Numbered from the stretch's first letter, positions 1 through 10,052 are shown. The stretch is DNA of 64,000 nt from Rhizobium sp. Leaf371 (GCF_001424045.1 NZ_LMQB01000002.1:1-64000), one strand, 5' to 3'. Made by a program: numbers and translations. Notes: generated by a model not told the origin, from the sequence alone.

Positions 1-355
1 CCCGCAAAGTCAAGAAACTTCAGAGCGAGTTCGTCGGTCGCCAGCAGCGCCGCCGCCCTCGTTGGTGTGCGGTTTATAGATCCCACTGCACCGCTTCGTC
101 AACAGGGGGTGGCGGGAAAAATGACATTTTTTATAACACATTGATATAATACGCCTTTTCAATTTCTCCTGATTTTCGTCGCAACATTTTCCCCAATCGG
201 TCAGCCCATCCGCGGGAATCACCTGTCTGCTGTCTTCCCTTCCTATGCTCATCATCCTGTCCTTTCCGTCTTGGCCACATCATTCGCGCCAGTCTTTCGC
301 GGACAGACAACATGGGCTTCGTGCACTTTGTCTCAGGGCCCTATAGATTGGCACT
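1..355. other. left-edge region without a confident gene
   Basis: No complete gene can be supported here. The first 60 bases have coding-like base use in one frame on each strand, so they may be the end of a rightward gene or the 5' part of a leftward gene cut by the window edge. Bases 120-180 are AT-rich. The ATG of the hrpB helicase gene follows, so its promoter probably lies in this region, but I cannot place it with confidence. Confidence 0.4.
73..102 (-). promoter_or_regulatory. possible sigma70-type promoter pointing left out of the window
   Basis: On the minus strand TTGACG (97-102) is followed after 18 bases by TATAAA (73-78), each one base from the consensus -35 and -10 hexamers. 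Transcription would start near 66 and run off the left edge. No matching start codon is seen inside the window. Confidence 0.35.
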
Positions 356-2827
356 ATGACCATCTTTGCCTCGCTACCCGACCTTCCTGTCAAAGCTGTC
401 CTCGCGCAGATCGGGACGGCTCTTTCGACCGGCGGCCTTGCCGTCCTGTCCGCCCCTCCGGGTGCCGGCAAGACGACGCTCGTGCCGCCCTTCCTGCTCG
501 ACGCGTCCTGGCGGGGGGATGGGCGGATCATTCTTCTCGAACCGAGGCGCCTTGCAGCACGGGCCGCGGCGGGCCGCATCGCATCGCTTCTCGGCGAGGA
601 GATCGGGGAGCGAGCGGGATACCGGATGCGGCTCGACAGCCGCATCTCGGCGCGGACGCGCATCGAGGTGGTGACCGAAGGTGTGTTCGCCCGGATGGTG
701 CTCGACGATCCGGAGCTCAAAGGGGTGGCGGCCGTTCTCTTCGACGAGTTTCATGAACGATCGCTCGATGCGGATGTCGGACTGGCTCTGGCCCTGGATG
801 TGCGCGCCGCGCTGCGGGAGGATCTGCGCCTTCTCGTGATGTCCGCGACGCTCGACGTGGAGCGGGTAGCAGCGTTGATGGGGCATCCCGCTGTGATCGA
901 GAGCCACGGCCGCAGTTTTCCGATCGACATCCGACACGGCGACCGGTTGCCGAACGAGCGGATCGAAGATGCCATGGCACGGGCGATCATCGAGGCGCAT
1001 CGCGGCGAGGAGGGCTCCATTCTGGCTTTTCTCCCCGGGCAGGCGGAGATCAAGCGGACGATCGAGCGGCTGCAGGGTCGCCTTCCCGGAGCGACCGACA
1101 TGATTGGTCTTTACGGAACGATGAGCCAGGCCGAACAGGATCGGGCGATCAAGCCGGTCTCGCCGGGACAGCGCAAGGTGGTGCTGGCGACCTCGATCGC
1201 GGAGACGTCGATCACCATCGACGGCGTCCGGATCGTGATCGATAGCGGCTTGCAGCGCCTGCCGGCCTATGAGGCGGCGACAGGCATCACGCGGCTTGAA
1301 ACCGTTCGCGTCTCCAAGGCCTCGGCCGACCAGCGGGCCGGGCGCGCCGGGCGCACCGAGCCCGGCATCGCCGTCCGGCTCTGGCATCCGGGACAGACAG
1401 CGGCGCTGCCTGCATTCACGCCGCCGCAGATTCTCGCAAGCGATCTCTCCGGGCTCGTGCTCGATCTGGCGCATTGGGGCGTGACCGATCCCTCCTCCAT
1501 GGGATTTCTCGATGCGCCGCCAGGCCCGGCCTGGCGCGAGGCGCGGGCGCTGCTCTCGTCCCTCGGCGCCGTGGATGCCGAGGGGAGGCTGACGGAGGCC
1601 GGACAGCGGATTCGAAATCTGGCCTTGCCGCCGCGGCTTGCGGCCATGGTCGTGGGGGCAGCGTCCGACGGACAGGGCATGGCGGCCTGCGAGCTCGCCG
1701 TCCTTCTGACGGAACAGGGGCTTGGCGGCACATCGATCGATCTTGAGGATCGATTGCGGCAGTTTCGCGCAGACCGCAGTCCGCGCGGCGAAGCGGCGCG
1801 CGGACTTGCGCGGCGCATGGCGTCCGAGCTTGGGGTTCGGCGCAACAGTTCGGCCGAGCCCGTTCTTGCGGGCGCCCTCTTGATCCGGGCATTTCCGGAT
1901 CGGATCGCCCTGCAGCGCGGCGGGCGGGGGCGGTTCGTGATGGCCAATGGGCGCGGCGCCGAGCTGCCGGAAACCGAGCGCCTGTCCGGCGCGACCATGC
2001 TTGTCATCGCGGATGTCACGGGGTCGGCCGGGCGGCACCGGATCTTGGCGGCGGCCGAGATCCGTCGGGAGGATGTCGTCGATCATCTCCCCTCCGCCAT
2101 CGTGACGGGGAACGAGACCTATTTCGACCGCCAAAGCCGGCAGGTGCGGGCGCGGCGCGTCACGCGGATCGGCGCGATCGTGCTGGAGGAGACGCCGATG
2201 GCGCGGCCGGCCGGCCTGGACGCCGCACGCGCTGTGGCGGAGGGCGTGCAGATGCTGGGGCTCGATGTGCTGCCGTTCTCGAAAGAGGGGCGCCAACTGC
2301 GTGACCGGATCGGATTTCTCCACAGGAAACTGGGCGATCCCTGGCCGGATGTCTCCGATCTCGCCCTTCTCGACCGTCTCGACGACTGGTTCGTGCCGTT
2401 CCAGGCGGATGCGCGGGGTTTGAGCGATATCGAGCCGGGCAGCCTCACGCAGGGACTCCAATCCCTCGTTCCACAAGGCGCATCGCGGGACCTGTCCAAG
2501 CTCGTGCCGACGCATTTCGAGGCGCCGACGGGCAACCGCCATGCGATCCGCTACGATGCCGACGAGCCGGTTCTCTCGATCCGGGTGCAGGAGCTGTTCG
2601 GGCTGACCGTGCATCCGGCGATCGGCGGGGGACGTATACCCCTGCTCTTGGAGCTGATATCGCCGGGTCAGCGTCCGATCCAGACGACGCGGGACCTGCC
2701 GGGCTTCTGGGCGGGATCCTGGAAGGACGTGCGTGCGGAGATGCGCGGCCGCTATCCGCGGCATCCCTGGCCGGAGGACCCGGCACAGGCCGTGCCGACG
2801 GCGCGGGCCAAACCGAGGGGGACGTGA
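356..2827 (+). CDS. hrpB: ATP-dependent helicase HrpB
   Basis: This is a DEAH-type superfamily 2 helicase of 823 residues, the normal size for HrpB. The Walker A motif APPGAGKT lies at about residues 33-40, the DEFH form of the DEAH box at 130-133, SATLD near 163, and the arginine-finger motif QRAGRAGR near 330. The C-terminal half matches the HrpB-type accessory region. HrpB is a presumed RNA helicase whose role is poorly defined in bacteria. Its stop codon TGA directly abuts the ATG of the next gene, so the two are probably co-transcribed. No RNA substrate can be inferred from the sequence. Confidence 0.95.
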   Translation: MTIFASLPDLPVKAVLAQIGTALSTGGLAVLSAPPGAGKTTLVPPFLLDASWRGDGRIILLEPRRLAARAAAGRIASLLGEEIGERAGYRMRLDSRISARTRIEVVTEGVFARMVLDDPELKGVAAVLFDEFHERSLDADVGLALALDVRAALREDLRLLVMSATLDVERVAALMGHPAVIESHGRSFPIDIRHGDRLPNERIEDAMARAIIEAHRGEEGSILAFLPGQAEIKRTIERLQGRLPGATDMIGLYGTMSQAEQDRAIKPVSPGQRKVVLATSIAETSITIDGVRIVIDSGLQRLPAYEAATGITRLETVRVSKASADQRAGRAGRTEPGIAVRLWHPGQTAALPAFTPPQILASDLSGLVLDLAHWGVTDPSSMGFLDAPPGPAWREARALLSSLGAVDAEGRLTEAGQRIRNLALPPRLAAMVVGAASDGQGMAACELAVLLTEQGLGGTSIDLEDRLRQFRADRSPRGEAARGLARRMASELGVRRNSSAEPVLAGALLIRAFPDRIALQRGGRGRFVMANGRGAELPETERLSGATMLVIADVTGSAGRHRILAAAEIRREDVVDHLPSAIVTGNETYFDRQSRQVRARRVTRIGAIVLEETPMARPAGLDAARAVAEGVQMLGLDVLPFSKEGRQLRDRIGFLHRKLGDPWPDVSDLALLDRLDDWFVPFQADARGLSDIEPGSLTQGLQSLVPQGASRDLSKLVPTHFEAPTGNRHAIRYDADEPVLSIRVQELFGLTVHPAIGGGRIPLLLELISPGQRPIQTTRDLPGFWAGSWKDVRAEMRGRYPRHPWPEDPAQAVPTARAKPRGT

Positions 2828-4162
2828 ATGGCACATCAGGATACGGCGCTGGAGACCGCGGCGACCGGATCGCGCGAGCCGGACGATCCGACAGCGAGCC
2901 GATCCCTGCGGCTGCAGACCATCGTGCGATTACGCTGGCTGGCGGTGGCCGGACAGTCGATCGCGATCATCATCGTCGCGCTCTGGCTGCGATTCCCGAT
3001 GCCACTGATCGCCTGCTTCCTGCTGATCGCGCTTCTGGCCATCGTCAACATCTACCTGACCCTGCGTTATCCCCCGGCGCACCGGCTGCATCCGGTCGCC
3101 GCCTTCACGCTTCTGGGCATCGACCTCGCGCAGCTGACGGCGCTTCTCTACATGACCGGGGGCATCGCCAATCCGTTTGCGCCCCTCGTTTCGGTTCCCG
3201 TCATCATCTCCTCGGCATCGCAGCCGAAATGGTACAGCGTTGCGCTTGCGCTGCTTGCCGTGGCCGGCGTGACGGCGCTGGCATTTTCGCCCTATCCCCT
3301 GCCCTGGTACGATGGCGCGGTTCTCGTCGTGCCGCCGGCGCTGATGGTCGGCTTCTGGTTCGCCATCGTCTCCACCACGGCTTTTGCCGCTTTCTATGCC
3401 TATCGCGTGTCGCTGGAAGCGAGCGAACTGGCGGAAGCGCTGGCCGCAACCGAGCTGGTGCTGCAGCGTGAGCAGCATTTGTCCCAGCTCGACGGGCTGG
3501 CGGCGGCGGCCGCGCATGAACTCGGCACGCCGCTCGCGACGATCAGCGTGGTCGCCAAGGAGATGGAGCGCGAACTCGGCAACGATCCGAAATTCGGCGA
3601 GGACGTCCAGCTTCTGCGCAGCCAGAGCGAGAGATGCCGCGACATCCTGCGGCGACTGACGACGCTCTCCTCCAACGACGAGGCGCATATGCGCTACCTG
3701 CCGCTGTCGTCGATGATCGAAGAGGTTTTGGCGCCGCATCGGGAGTTCGACATCGAGATCACTCTGGTGGAGGTTTCCGGCCGCAAGGGCGAACCGGTCG
3801 GCACGCGCAATGCCGGAATTCTCTATGGGCTCGGAAATCTGGTCGAGAATGCCGTCGACTATGCGAAGACCGAGGTCATCGTGACGGTAAAACATTCCGC
3901 CGATCGCGTTTCGGTGACGATCGAGGATGACGGCGACGGCTACGCGCCCGACATTCTGAGCCGGATCGGCGAACCCTATGTGACGCGGCGGCAGCGCGAC
4001 GACACCGCAGGCGGGCTGGGGCTCGGGCTGTTCATCGCCAAGACGCTTCTGGAACGGTCGGGCGCGATGCTCGCCTTCGAGAATGGCGGGCCGGAGAAGC
4101 CGGGCGCGCGCGTCAGCGTCGAATGGCCGCGGGCCTTGATGGACACCAAGCCGGCGAAATGA
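2828..4162 (+). CDS. regB: redox-sensing histidine kinase ActS/RegB
   Basis: This is a 444-residue membrane sensor kinase of the RegB/PrrB/ActS family. About six hydrophobic segments lie between residues 35 and 195. The sequence GGIANPF at 111-117 matches the ubiquinone-binding heptad GGxxNPF of RegB. The H-box AAHELGTPLATI places the phosphorylated histidine at 230. A cysteine at 270 lies 40 residues downstream, the spacing of H225 and C265 in Rhodobacter RegB, where the cysteine is a redox switch. The ATPase domain has its N, G1 and G2 boxes. The partner regulator lies 93 bases downstream. In rhizobia this pair (ActS/ActR) controls acid tolerance, redox balance and energy metabolism. Confidence 0.95.
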   Translation: MAHQDTALETAATGSREPDDPTASRSLRLQTIVRLRWLAVAGQSIAIIIVALWLRFPMPLIACFLLIALLAIVNIYLTLRYPPAHRLHPVAAFTLLGIDLAQLTALLYMTGGIANPFAPLVSVPVIISSASQPKWYSVALALLAVAGVTALAFSPYPLPWYDGAVLVVPPALMVGFWFAIVSTTAFAAFYAYRVSLEASELAEALAATELVLQREQHLSQLDGLAAAAAHELGTPLATISVVAKEMERELGNDPKFGEDVQLLRSQSERCRDILRRLTTLSSNDEAHMRYLPLSSMIEEVLAPHREFDIEITLVEVSGRKGEPVGTRNAGILYGLGNLVENAVDYAKTEVIVTVKHSADRVSVTIEDDGDGYAPDILSRIGEPYVTRRQRDDTAGGLGLGLFIAKTLLERSGAMLAFENGGPEKPGARVSVEWPRALMDTKPAK

Positions 4163-4255
4163 CCGGTCGTACCTTTCGCCTTTCGGGACGGACCCTTATC
4201 TATCCCTCCATGAGATGAAGCGAGACGAGCTGAACGAGGCAAGAGGGATCGCGCC

Positions 4256-4846
4256 ATGAGCGAGAGAGCAGACGCCGGGGCCGGCGAAACAGTTGCAGAC
4301 AACCTGGACGACGCGATCGGGCTCGATCCGTCGCTGCTGATCGTCGATGACGACGGGCCGTTCGTGCGCCGTCTGGCCCGCGCGATGGAACAGCGCGGCT
4401 TTATGGTCGCGATCGCCGAATCGGTTGCGGACGGCATCGCCCAGGCGAAACGGCATCCGCCGAAATATGCGGTGGTCGATCTTCGCCTCGGCGACGGCAG
4501 CGGGCTCGACGTGATCGAGGCGATCCGCAGCTGCCGCGACGACACACGCATCATCATGCTGACCGGCTATGGCAATATCGCGACGGCGGTGAACGCGGTG
4601 AAGCTCGGCGCGGTGGACTATCTGTCGAAGCCTGCGGATGCCGACGAAGTCTACAATGCTCTCATCCAGAACGACGGCGACAAGGCGGAACTGCCGGAAA
4701 ACCCGATGTCGGCCGATCGTGTTCGGTGGGAGCATATCCAGCGCGTGTTCGAGATCTGCGAACGCAACGTGTCGGAGACGGCGCGGCGGCTGAACATGCA
4801 CCGGCGCACGCTGCAGCGGATTCTTGCCAAGCGAGCCCCGAAGTAA
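4256..4846 (+). CDS. regA: redox response regulator ActR/RegA
   Basis: This 196-residue regulator has an N-terminal receiver domain with acidic pair D31-D32, phospho-acceptor D75 in VVDLRLGDGSG, T103 and K125. A short linker leads to a Fis-type helix-turn-helix at about 157-190 (ERNVSETARRLNMHRRTLQ), typical of RegA/PrrA/ActR. The start is preceded by a GAGGCAAGAGGGA ribosome site. It is the cognate regulator of the upstream kinase. The 93-base gap suggests it may have its own promoter. Its stop lies only four bases from the stop of the opposing mmcB gene. Confidence 0.95.
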   Translation: MSERADAGAGETVADNLDDAIGLDPSLLIVDDDGPFVRRLARAMEQRGFMVAIAESVADGIAQAKRHPPKYAVVDLRLGDGSGLDVIEAIRSCRDDTRIIMLTGYGNIATAVNAVKLGAVDYLSKPADADEVYNALIQNDGDKAELPENPMSADRVRWEHIQRVFEICERNVSETARRLNMHRRTLQRILAKRAPK

Positions 4847-4850
4847 GCGT

Positions 4851-5381
4851 TCAGAGATCGCTGTCCTGCGCGCCGGACATGATGTCCGACAGCGGCGAGG
4901 CGTCGCCGGCGCCACCGACGCACCATTCCGCGAGCATCAGCCGCTGGGCGGCGGCCCGCGCGAAGTTGAGGGTGACCGACTTGCGCTGCGGGGCGGAAAG
5001 ACGGTGTTCGGGGGCGTCGCGGATCATGTCGGCGCCATAACCGTCCGAGAGGAACAGGCCACAATCCTCCGGGAAGATGTCGAGCGGCACGTCCGCATGC
5101 GTGGCGAAAAACAGCCGGTCGCAATGCAGCCTGTAATCGGGCCATTTCCGATCCACCCTGAAATCCTCGATCGACGTCTTGATCTCGACGATCCAGATCT
5201 CGCCCTTCGGCGAGATCGAGGCGAGGTCGGCCCTGCGGCCGCCCGCAAGCGTGAGTTCGGGCATCACAGCATGGCGCAGGTCGTAGAGATACCGTTGCAG
5301 GCCGCGGCGAACGAGCATCGCACGGCGGGACTGACGTCCATCGACAAGCGGGGTGGTGGCGTGGAGCGAAACGATCGGCAT
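4851..5381 (-). CDS. mmcB: MmcB family DNA repair protein (putative nuclease)
   Basis: This 176-residue protein matches the MmcB (formerly DUF1052) family of alphaproteobacteria. The region GRRADLASI followed by IWIVEIKTS has the D...ExK pattern of the PD-(D/E)xK nuclease fold at about residues 50-70. In Caulobacter MmcB is a DNA-damage protein whose loss causes sensitivity to alkylating agents and mitomycin. It converges with actR and diverges from the L,D-transpeptidase gene, so it is probably monocistronic. No SOS box was located in its upstream region. Confidence 0.85.
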   Translation of the reverse strand: MPIVSLHATTPLVDGRQSRRAMLVRRGLQRYLYDLRHAVMPELTLAGGRRADLASISPKGEIWIVEIKTSIEDFRVDRKWPDYRLHCDRLFFATHADVPLDIFPEDCGLFLSDGYGADMIRDAPEHRLSAPQRKSVTLNFARAAAQRLMLAEWCVGGAGDASPLSDIMSGAQDSDL

Positions 5382-5582
5382 GGCATCTTCCTAACTGGCC
5401 TGCGCTTCAAATGCCGGACATGGCGGTCTTTGTTGCAAAAAAACCATCCAGGCCGAATTTGAATCAGCGCAGCCTCATGCTGCAGCGCATTCCCTTGCAA
5501 GGACCCGGCGAATGGAAAATAAGCATAGAGGCTGATGGTCGAACCACTCGAGCCGTCCTTCGCTCCCTTTTAAGAGATTCTC

Positions 5583-6257
5583 ATGCGCACCCGCAACGCA
5601 TTCTTCCTGTGCAGCCTTCTGGCAAGCGTCGCTCTGGCCGGTTGCTCCACGGCGCCCGTCACCACGTCCAATAATATGCCGATCCAGCATGTCGCGACGA
5701 ACCAGATCTTCTCCGACGGCTACGGTCCTGTCGAAGATCACGGATATGCGCTTCCGGCGATCCCGATCAACCGAGTCGATCAGCGCTTCCATCGCCAGAT
5801 CGTCGATTATGCGACGAACGACCCGGTCGGCACCATCGTGGTCAACACGCCGAACCGCTTCCTCTATTACGTGCTGCCGGGCGGCAAGGCGGTTCGCTAC
5901 GGGATCGGCGTCGGCAAGCAGGGCTTTGCCTGGCAGGGCCGCGCCTATGTGGCCTGGAAGCAGGAATGGCCGACATGGCATCCGCCGAAGGAAATGGCCG
6001 AACGTCGCCCTGACGTCGCGCAGTATGTCGAATCCGGCATGGGCCCGGGCCTGCGCAATCCGCTCGGCGCGCGCGCGCTCTATCTCTTCAACGACGAAGG
6101 CAAGGACACCTTGTTCCGTCTGCACGGCACGCCGGAATGGAACTCGATCGGGACGGCTGCTTCCTCGGGCTGCATCCGCCTGATGAACCAGGACATCATC
6201 GACCTCTATTCCCGCGTTCGCCCAGGCAAGAATACGCTGGTCGTCGTCCAGCAGTAG
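5583..6257 (+). CDS. L,D-transpeptidase (YkuD domain) lipoprotein
   Basis: This is a 224-residue exported protein. The first 20 residues are a lipoprotein signal ending in a lipobox (LAGC, lipidated cysteine 21). The YkuD catalytic motif is HGTPEWNSIG...SSGCIRL, with H181 and nucleophile C197. The family usually has SHGCIRM; a serine replaces the histidine before the glycine, as in many rhizobial ErfK/YbiS proteins. It probably forms 3-3 peptidoglycan cross-links or attaches proteins to the wall. Rhizobiales encode many such paralogues. It is followed by a strong terminator and appears monocistronic. Confidence 0.9.
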   Translation: MRTRNAFFLCSLLASVALAGCSTAPVTTSNNMPIQHVATNQIFSDGYGPVEDHGYALPAIPINRVDQRFHRQIVDYATNDPVGTIVVNTPNRFLYYVLPGGKAVRYGIGVGKQGFAWQGRAYVAWKQEWPTWHPPKEMAERRPDVAQYVESGMGPGLRNPLGARALYLFNDEGKDTLFRLHGTPEWNSIGTAASSGCIRLMNQDIIDLYSRVRPGKNTLVVVQQ

Positions 6258-6288
6258 TCGAGCCGCTCCTGGCGTTTCGGCATTGACG

Positions 6289-6316
6289 AAAAAACCCGGA
6301 TCGCTCCGGGTTTTTT
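6289..6316. terminator. bidirectional intrinsic terminator between L,D-transpeptidase and glcB
   Basis: AAAAAACCCGGA (6289-6300), loop TCGC, then TCCGGGTTTTTT (6305-6316). The GC stem is flanked by A and T runs, so it can end both the rightward transpeptidase transcript and the leftward malate synthase transcript. Confidence 0.9.
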
Positions 6317-6327
6317 TATGGGTCTTG

Positions 6328-8487
6328 TTATCGCGATGCCGCTTTCAATTCGAGGCGGCGGCGGTGAAGGACCGGTTCGGTGTAGCCGTTCGGCTGTTCG
6401 CGCCCCTTGAAGACGAGATCGAGCGCAGCCTGGAAGGCGACAGACGAATCGAAATCCGGTGCCATCGGGCGGTAGGCCGGGTCGTCCGCATTCTGCCGAT
6501 CGACAATGGCGGCCATGCGCTTCAGGGTCTCGGTGACCTGATCGCGCGAGACGACGCCGTGATGGAGCCAGTTCGCCATGTGCTGGGCGGAAATGCGCAG
6601 CGTGGCGCGATCTTCCATCAGGCCGATATTGTTGATGTCGGGCACCTTGGAGCAGCCGACGCCCTGATCGATCCAACGGACGACGTAGCCGAGAATGCCC
6701 TGCGCATTGTTGTCGAGTTCACGCTGGATTTCGTCCGGCGTCCAGTTCGGGCGCGTTGCCACCGGGATGGACAGGATATCGTCGAGCTTGGCGCGGGGGC
6801 GGGTCTTCAGACCCTTCTGAACCTCGGCAACATCGACCGTGTGGTAATGCGTCGCGTGCAGCGTGGCCGCCGTCGGCGAGGGAACCCAGGCGGTGTTGGC
6901 GCCGGCCTTGGGGTGGGCGATCTTCTGCTCCAGCATCGCCGCCATCAGATCCGGCATGGCCCACATGCCCTTGCCGATCTGCGCATGGCCGGCCAGACCG
7001 CAGGACAGGCCGATATCGACGTTCCAGTTCTCATAGGCCGCGATCCAGGCTGCCTGCTTCATGTCGCCTTTGCGGATCATCGGACCCGCTTCCATGGAGG
7101 TGTGGATCTCGTCGCCGGTCCGGTCGAGGAAGCCGGTATTGATGAACACGACACGCGCGCGCGCGGCACGGATGCAGGATTTGAGATTGACCGTCGTGCG
7201 GCGCTCCTCATCCATGATGCCCATCTTGATCGTGTTCGGCGCCATGCCCAGCGCCTGTTCGACGCGGGTAAAGATCTCGCAGGCGAAGGCCACTTCGTCG
7301 GGACCGTGCATCTTCGGCTTGACGACATACATCGAGCCTTCGCGCGAGTTCATGCGACGTCCGGACGGGCCGATATCCCGAAGTGCGATCAGGGCCGTGA
7401 ACATCGCGTCCATGATACCTTCCGGCACCTCGTTGCCGTCGCGATCGAGGATTGCCGGATTCGTCATGAGGTGGCCGACATTGCGCACGAGCATCAGCGC
7501 CCGGCCTTTCAACGCGATCTCGCTGCCATCGGGCGCCGTCAGCGCGACATCCGGATTGAGACGGCGGGTGAAGCGGGTGCCGCCCTTGGAAACCTCTTCC
7601 GTCAGCGTGCCGTCCATCAGGCCGAGCCAGTTGCGGTAGATCAGCGTCTTGTCGTCGGCATCGACGGCCGCAACGGAATCTTCGCAGTCCATGATCGCGG
7701 TGATGGCGGATTCCAGGACGACATCGGAAATATGCGCCGGATCGCCGCCGCCGATGGCGGTCGTGGAATCGATGACGATCTGGACATGCAGGCCGTTGCG
7801 CTTGAGGACGATCGATGCGGGCGCTGCGGCATCGCCCGTGAAGCCGACGAACTGGGCCGGATCCTTCAGCGCGAGGGTGCCGTCGTTCAGGATCAGGCGA
7901 CCGTCGGTCACCGAGATCGAGCGGAGATCTGTCCAGCTCGCGCCTGCGAGCGGTGCGCTCGAATCCAAAAAGTTGCGGGCCCAGGCGATGACCTTGCTGC
8001 CGCGGGCCGGATTGTAGGCCTTGCCCTTCTCCGCGCCGCCTTCGTCGGAAATCGCATCCGTGCCGTAGAGCGCATCGTAGAGCGAACCCCAGCGCGCATT
8101 AGCGGCGTTGAGCGCATAGCGCGCATTCATCACGGGCACGACCAATTGCGGCCCGGCGATCGCTGCGATCTCGGGATCGACATGGGAGGTCGAGACCGTG
8201 AAATCAGGTTCTTCGGGCAGGAGATAGCCGATCTCGGTCAGGAAACCGGTATAGGCCTTGAGATCGACCGGCACGCCGTTTGCGCGATACCAGGCATCGA
8301 TCTTCTCCTGCAAGGCATCGCGAACCTGCAGCAGGGCCCGGTTCTTCGGTGCGAGATCATGGACGATCGCGGAGAAGCTCTCGAAGAAGCGTTCGGGCTC
8401 CAGTCCCGTGCCGGCCAGCGCCTCGTTGACGATGAAGCCATGAAGGCCCTGTTCAATCTGCAAACCGTTGATATCGATGCGGTTCAT
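6328..8487 (-). CDS. glcB: malate synthase G
   Basis: This 719-residue protein condenses glyoxylate with acetyl-CoA to malate in the glyoxylate cycle. Length and sequence fit the monomeric G isoform. Diagnostic segments include [16 protein letters not shown], the metal-binding [15 protein letters not shown], and the C-terminal [13 protein letters not shown] carrying the catalytic aspartate. The start was chosen at the ATG preceded by GAGGAG. An in-frame ATG 33 bases upstream is less likely. It ends just before a terminator shared with the opposing gene. No isocitrate lyase gene is in the window. Confidence 0.95.
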   Translation of the reverse strand: MNRIDINGLQIEQGLHGFIVNEALAGTGLEPERFFESFSAIVHDLAPKNRALLQVRDALQEKIDAWYRANGVPVDLKAYTGFLTEIGYLLPEEPDFTVSTSHVDPEIAAIAGPQLVVPVMNARYALNAANARWGSLYDALYGTDAISDEGGAEKGKAYNPARGSKVIAWARNFLDSSAPLAGASWTDLRSISVTDGRLILNDGTLALKDPAQFVGFTGDAAAPASIVLKRNGLHVQIVIDSTTAIGGGDPAHISDVVLESAITAIMDCEDSVAAVDADDKTLIYRNWLGLMDGTLTEEVSKGGTRFTRRLNPDVALTAPDGSEIALKGRALMLVRNVGHLMTNPAILDRDGNEVPEGIMDAMFTALIALRDIGPSGRRMNSREGSMYVVKPKMHGPDEVAFACEIFTRVEQALGMAPNTIKMGIMDEERRTTVNLKSCIRAARARVVFINTGFLDRTGDEIHTSMEAGPMIRKGDMKQAAWIAAYENWNVDIGLSCGLAGHAQIGKGMWAMPDLMAAMLEQKIAHPKAGANTAWVPSPTAATLHATHYHTVDVAEVQKGLKTRPRAKLDDILSIPVATRPNWTPDEIQRELDNNAQGILGYVVRWIDQGVGCSKVPDINNIGLMEDRATLRISAQHMANWLHHGVVSRDQVTETLKRMAAIVDRQNADDPAYRPMAPDFDSSVAFQAALDLVFKGREQPNGYTEPVLHRRRLELKAASR

Positions 8488-8589
8488 GAGGTCTCCTCGC
8501 TCTTGCCCCGTTGCGTGCACTGCAATGTCCTCACGTACGCCGCGAAGTCAACGTCTTCCGATGGGGAAGGGCTATGCACGGTGAGTATC

Positions 8590-9984
8590 CTATCGTCGCG
8601 TCACCCGCATGGGGATGCCGCCCTGCGGCTGCGTCGTCAGCCGTTGAACCGGCCAGGGGCGGGTCTGGGGCGTCACGTCGAAACGATAGTCTTTCATCAG
8701 AACGCCGAGCGCGATGACGGCTTCCTGCAGCGCGAAGGTCGCACCGATGCAGACGCGTGGGCCGGCGCCGAAGGGCAGATACTGGAACCGGTGCAGGCTC
8801 TCGCGATGGCCGGGCAGGAAGCGCTGCGGCACGAAAGCGCGCGGGTTTTCCCAATAGAGCGTGTGCCGGTGCAGGGTCCAGGGCATGACGAGAACCGAGA
8901 CGCCCTTTGCGATATCGACGCGCTCGCCGGTCGGCGACGTCCAGCTGTCCGCCTCGATGGCCGCACGATTGATCGAGGGCGCCGGCGGATAAAGCCGCAT
9001 GGATTCCTCGAACGCGGCGCGGACATGCGGCATGTTGTCCAGCCAATCGACGGGATCCGTGCCGTCTGCGACGACGCGATCGATTTCCGCCTCCATCAGA
9101 GCCCGAAATTCGGGGACATGCGCGATGCAATAGAACGTCCAGCCCAGCGCTCGGGCCGTCGTTTCATGACCGGCGCCGATGAAGGTGAGGATGTTGTCGG
9201 CGATCTCGTCGGCATGCAGCCCGTCCGGGCCTTCGCGTTCGAGAAGCAAGGTCAGGAAATCCTGCGGCACCGTCTCGGGGTGGGCGCGCATCTGCCGGCG
9301 GCGCTCCTCCATCGTGGCGGCAACGACCGTTCCGAAGCGGCGCATCAGTTTGCCGCTCCCCCAGCGGGTCACACGCGGGACCCAGGATGGGGCCAGCAGC
9401 ATGTCCATGGGATCGATACGGCCCATGCTGCCGAGCAGCGTCTCGACATCCTTGGTGAAGGCTTCGGTTTCCGCAGCGATCTGCCCGGAAAACAAGGTTT
9501 CCGCCAGGATATCGTAGGTTAGTTCGGTCATGTCGGTGGCGATATCGACAGACATGCCCCCGTCGGCCGCCCGCGTATACCGGCGCGCATAGTGCTTGCA
9601 GGTCGAAAGCATCTTGTCGGCGAAGCCCTTGGCGTGGCGGGGCGTGAAGACCGGCGCGACCGCCTTGCGCGTGCGCTTCCATGTCGGCCCTTCGGCCGTC
9701 AGCAGTCCATCGCGCAGGATCGGCCGCAGCACGAGCCGGCGCACCTCCGACATCTCGTAATTCGCGACGTTCTCGACAAGGATGTAGCGGATGAGGCCGG
9801 GATCGTTGACGATCAGGGTCTGCTGGTTGACGAACCGTGTCTCGATCCAGGGGAGCGTGTAGGATTGCTCGCTCCAGAGTTCGAGCGGATTGCGCAGAAC
9901 CGTCCGGAGAACGTTGAGCTTCGAGAGTTCCTGCTTGCGGGGAATGGGGGCCGGCGGCTCGAACGTTCGCGAGATCATGTCCAT
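8590..9984 (-). CDS. cytochrome P450
   Basis: This is a 464-residue soluble P450. The I-helix oxygen-activation motif is AGHETT, the K-helix ExxR is ESMR, and the heme-binding loop FGAGPRVCIG places the thiolate ligand at C412. The start chosen is the ATG (MDMIS) preceded by AAAGG; longer in-frame extensions look non-coding. No ferredoxin, reductase or obvious substrate pathway is adjacent, so substrate and redox partner are unknown. It sits between glcB and the DUF1402 gene, all leftward. Confidence 0.9.
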   Translation of the reverse strand: MDMISRTFEPPAPIPRKQELSKLNVLRTVLRNPLELWSEQSYTLPWIETRFVNQQTLIVNDPGLIRYILVENVANYEMSEVRRLVLRPILRDGLLTAEGPTWKRTRKAVAPVFTPRHAKGFADKMLSTCKHYARRYTRAADGGMSVDIATDMTELTYDILAETLFSGQIAAETEAFTKDVETLLGSMGRIDPMDMLLAPSWVPRVTRWGSGKLMRRFGTVVAATMEERRRQMRAHPETVPQDFLTLLLEREGPDGLHADEIADNILTFIGAGHETTARALGWTFYCIAHVPEFRALMEAEIDRVVADGTDPVDWLDNMPHVRAAFEESMRLYPPAPSINRAAIEADSWTSPTGERVDIAKGVSVLVMPWTLHRHTLYWENPRAFVPQRFLPGHRESLHRFQYLPFGAGPRVCIGATFALQEAVIALGVLMKDYRFDVTPQTRPWPVQRLTTQPQGGIPMRVTRR

Positions 9985-10052
9985 CGGATGTTGACCTTTG
10001 AGGTTTGGGCCGGGATCGGGGTGGGGGGCTTCTGGCGCCGACCTCCGTTGGA

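Noticed and set aside
126-141. AAAAATG/CATTTTT hairpin as a terminator
   Set aside because: The arms are almost pure A/T and the loop is one base, so a stable RNA hairpin is unlikely.
374-2836. 820-codon open frame on the minus strand
   Set aside because: Antisense to hrpB, which has complete helicase motifs; the antisense translation has no recognisable domain.
6283-9522. 1079-codon open frame on the plus strand
   Set aside because: It runs antisense through glcB and the P450 gene, whose motifs are unmistakable; long antisense frames are common in GC-rich genomes.
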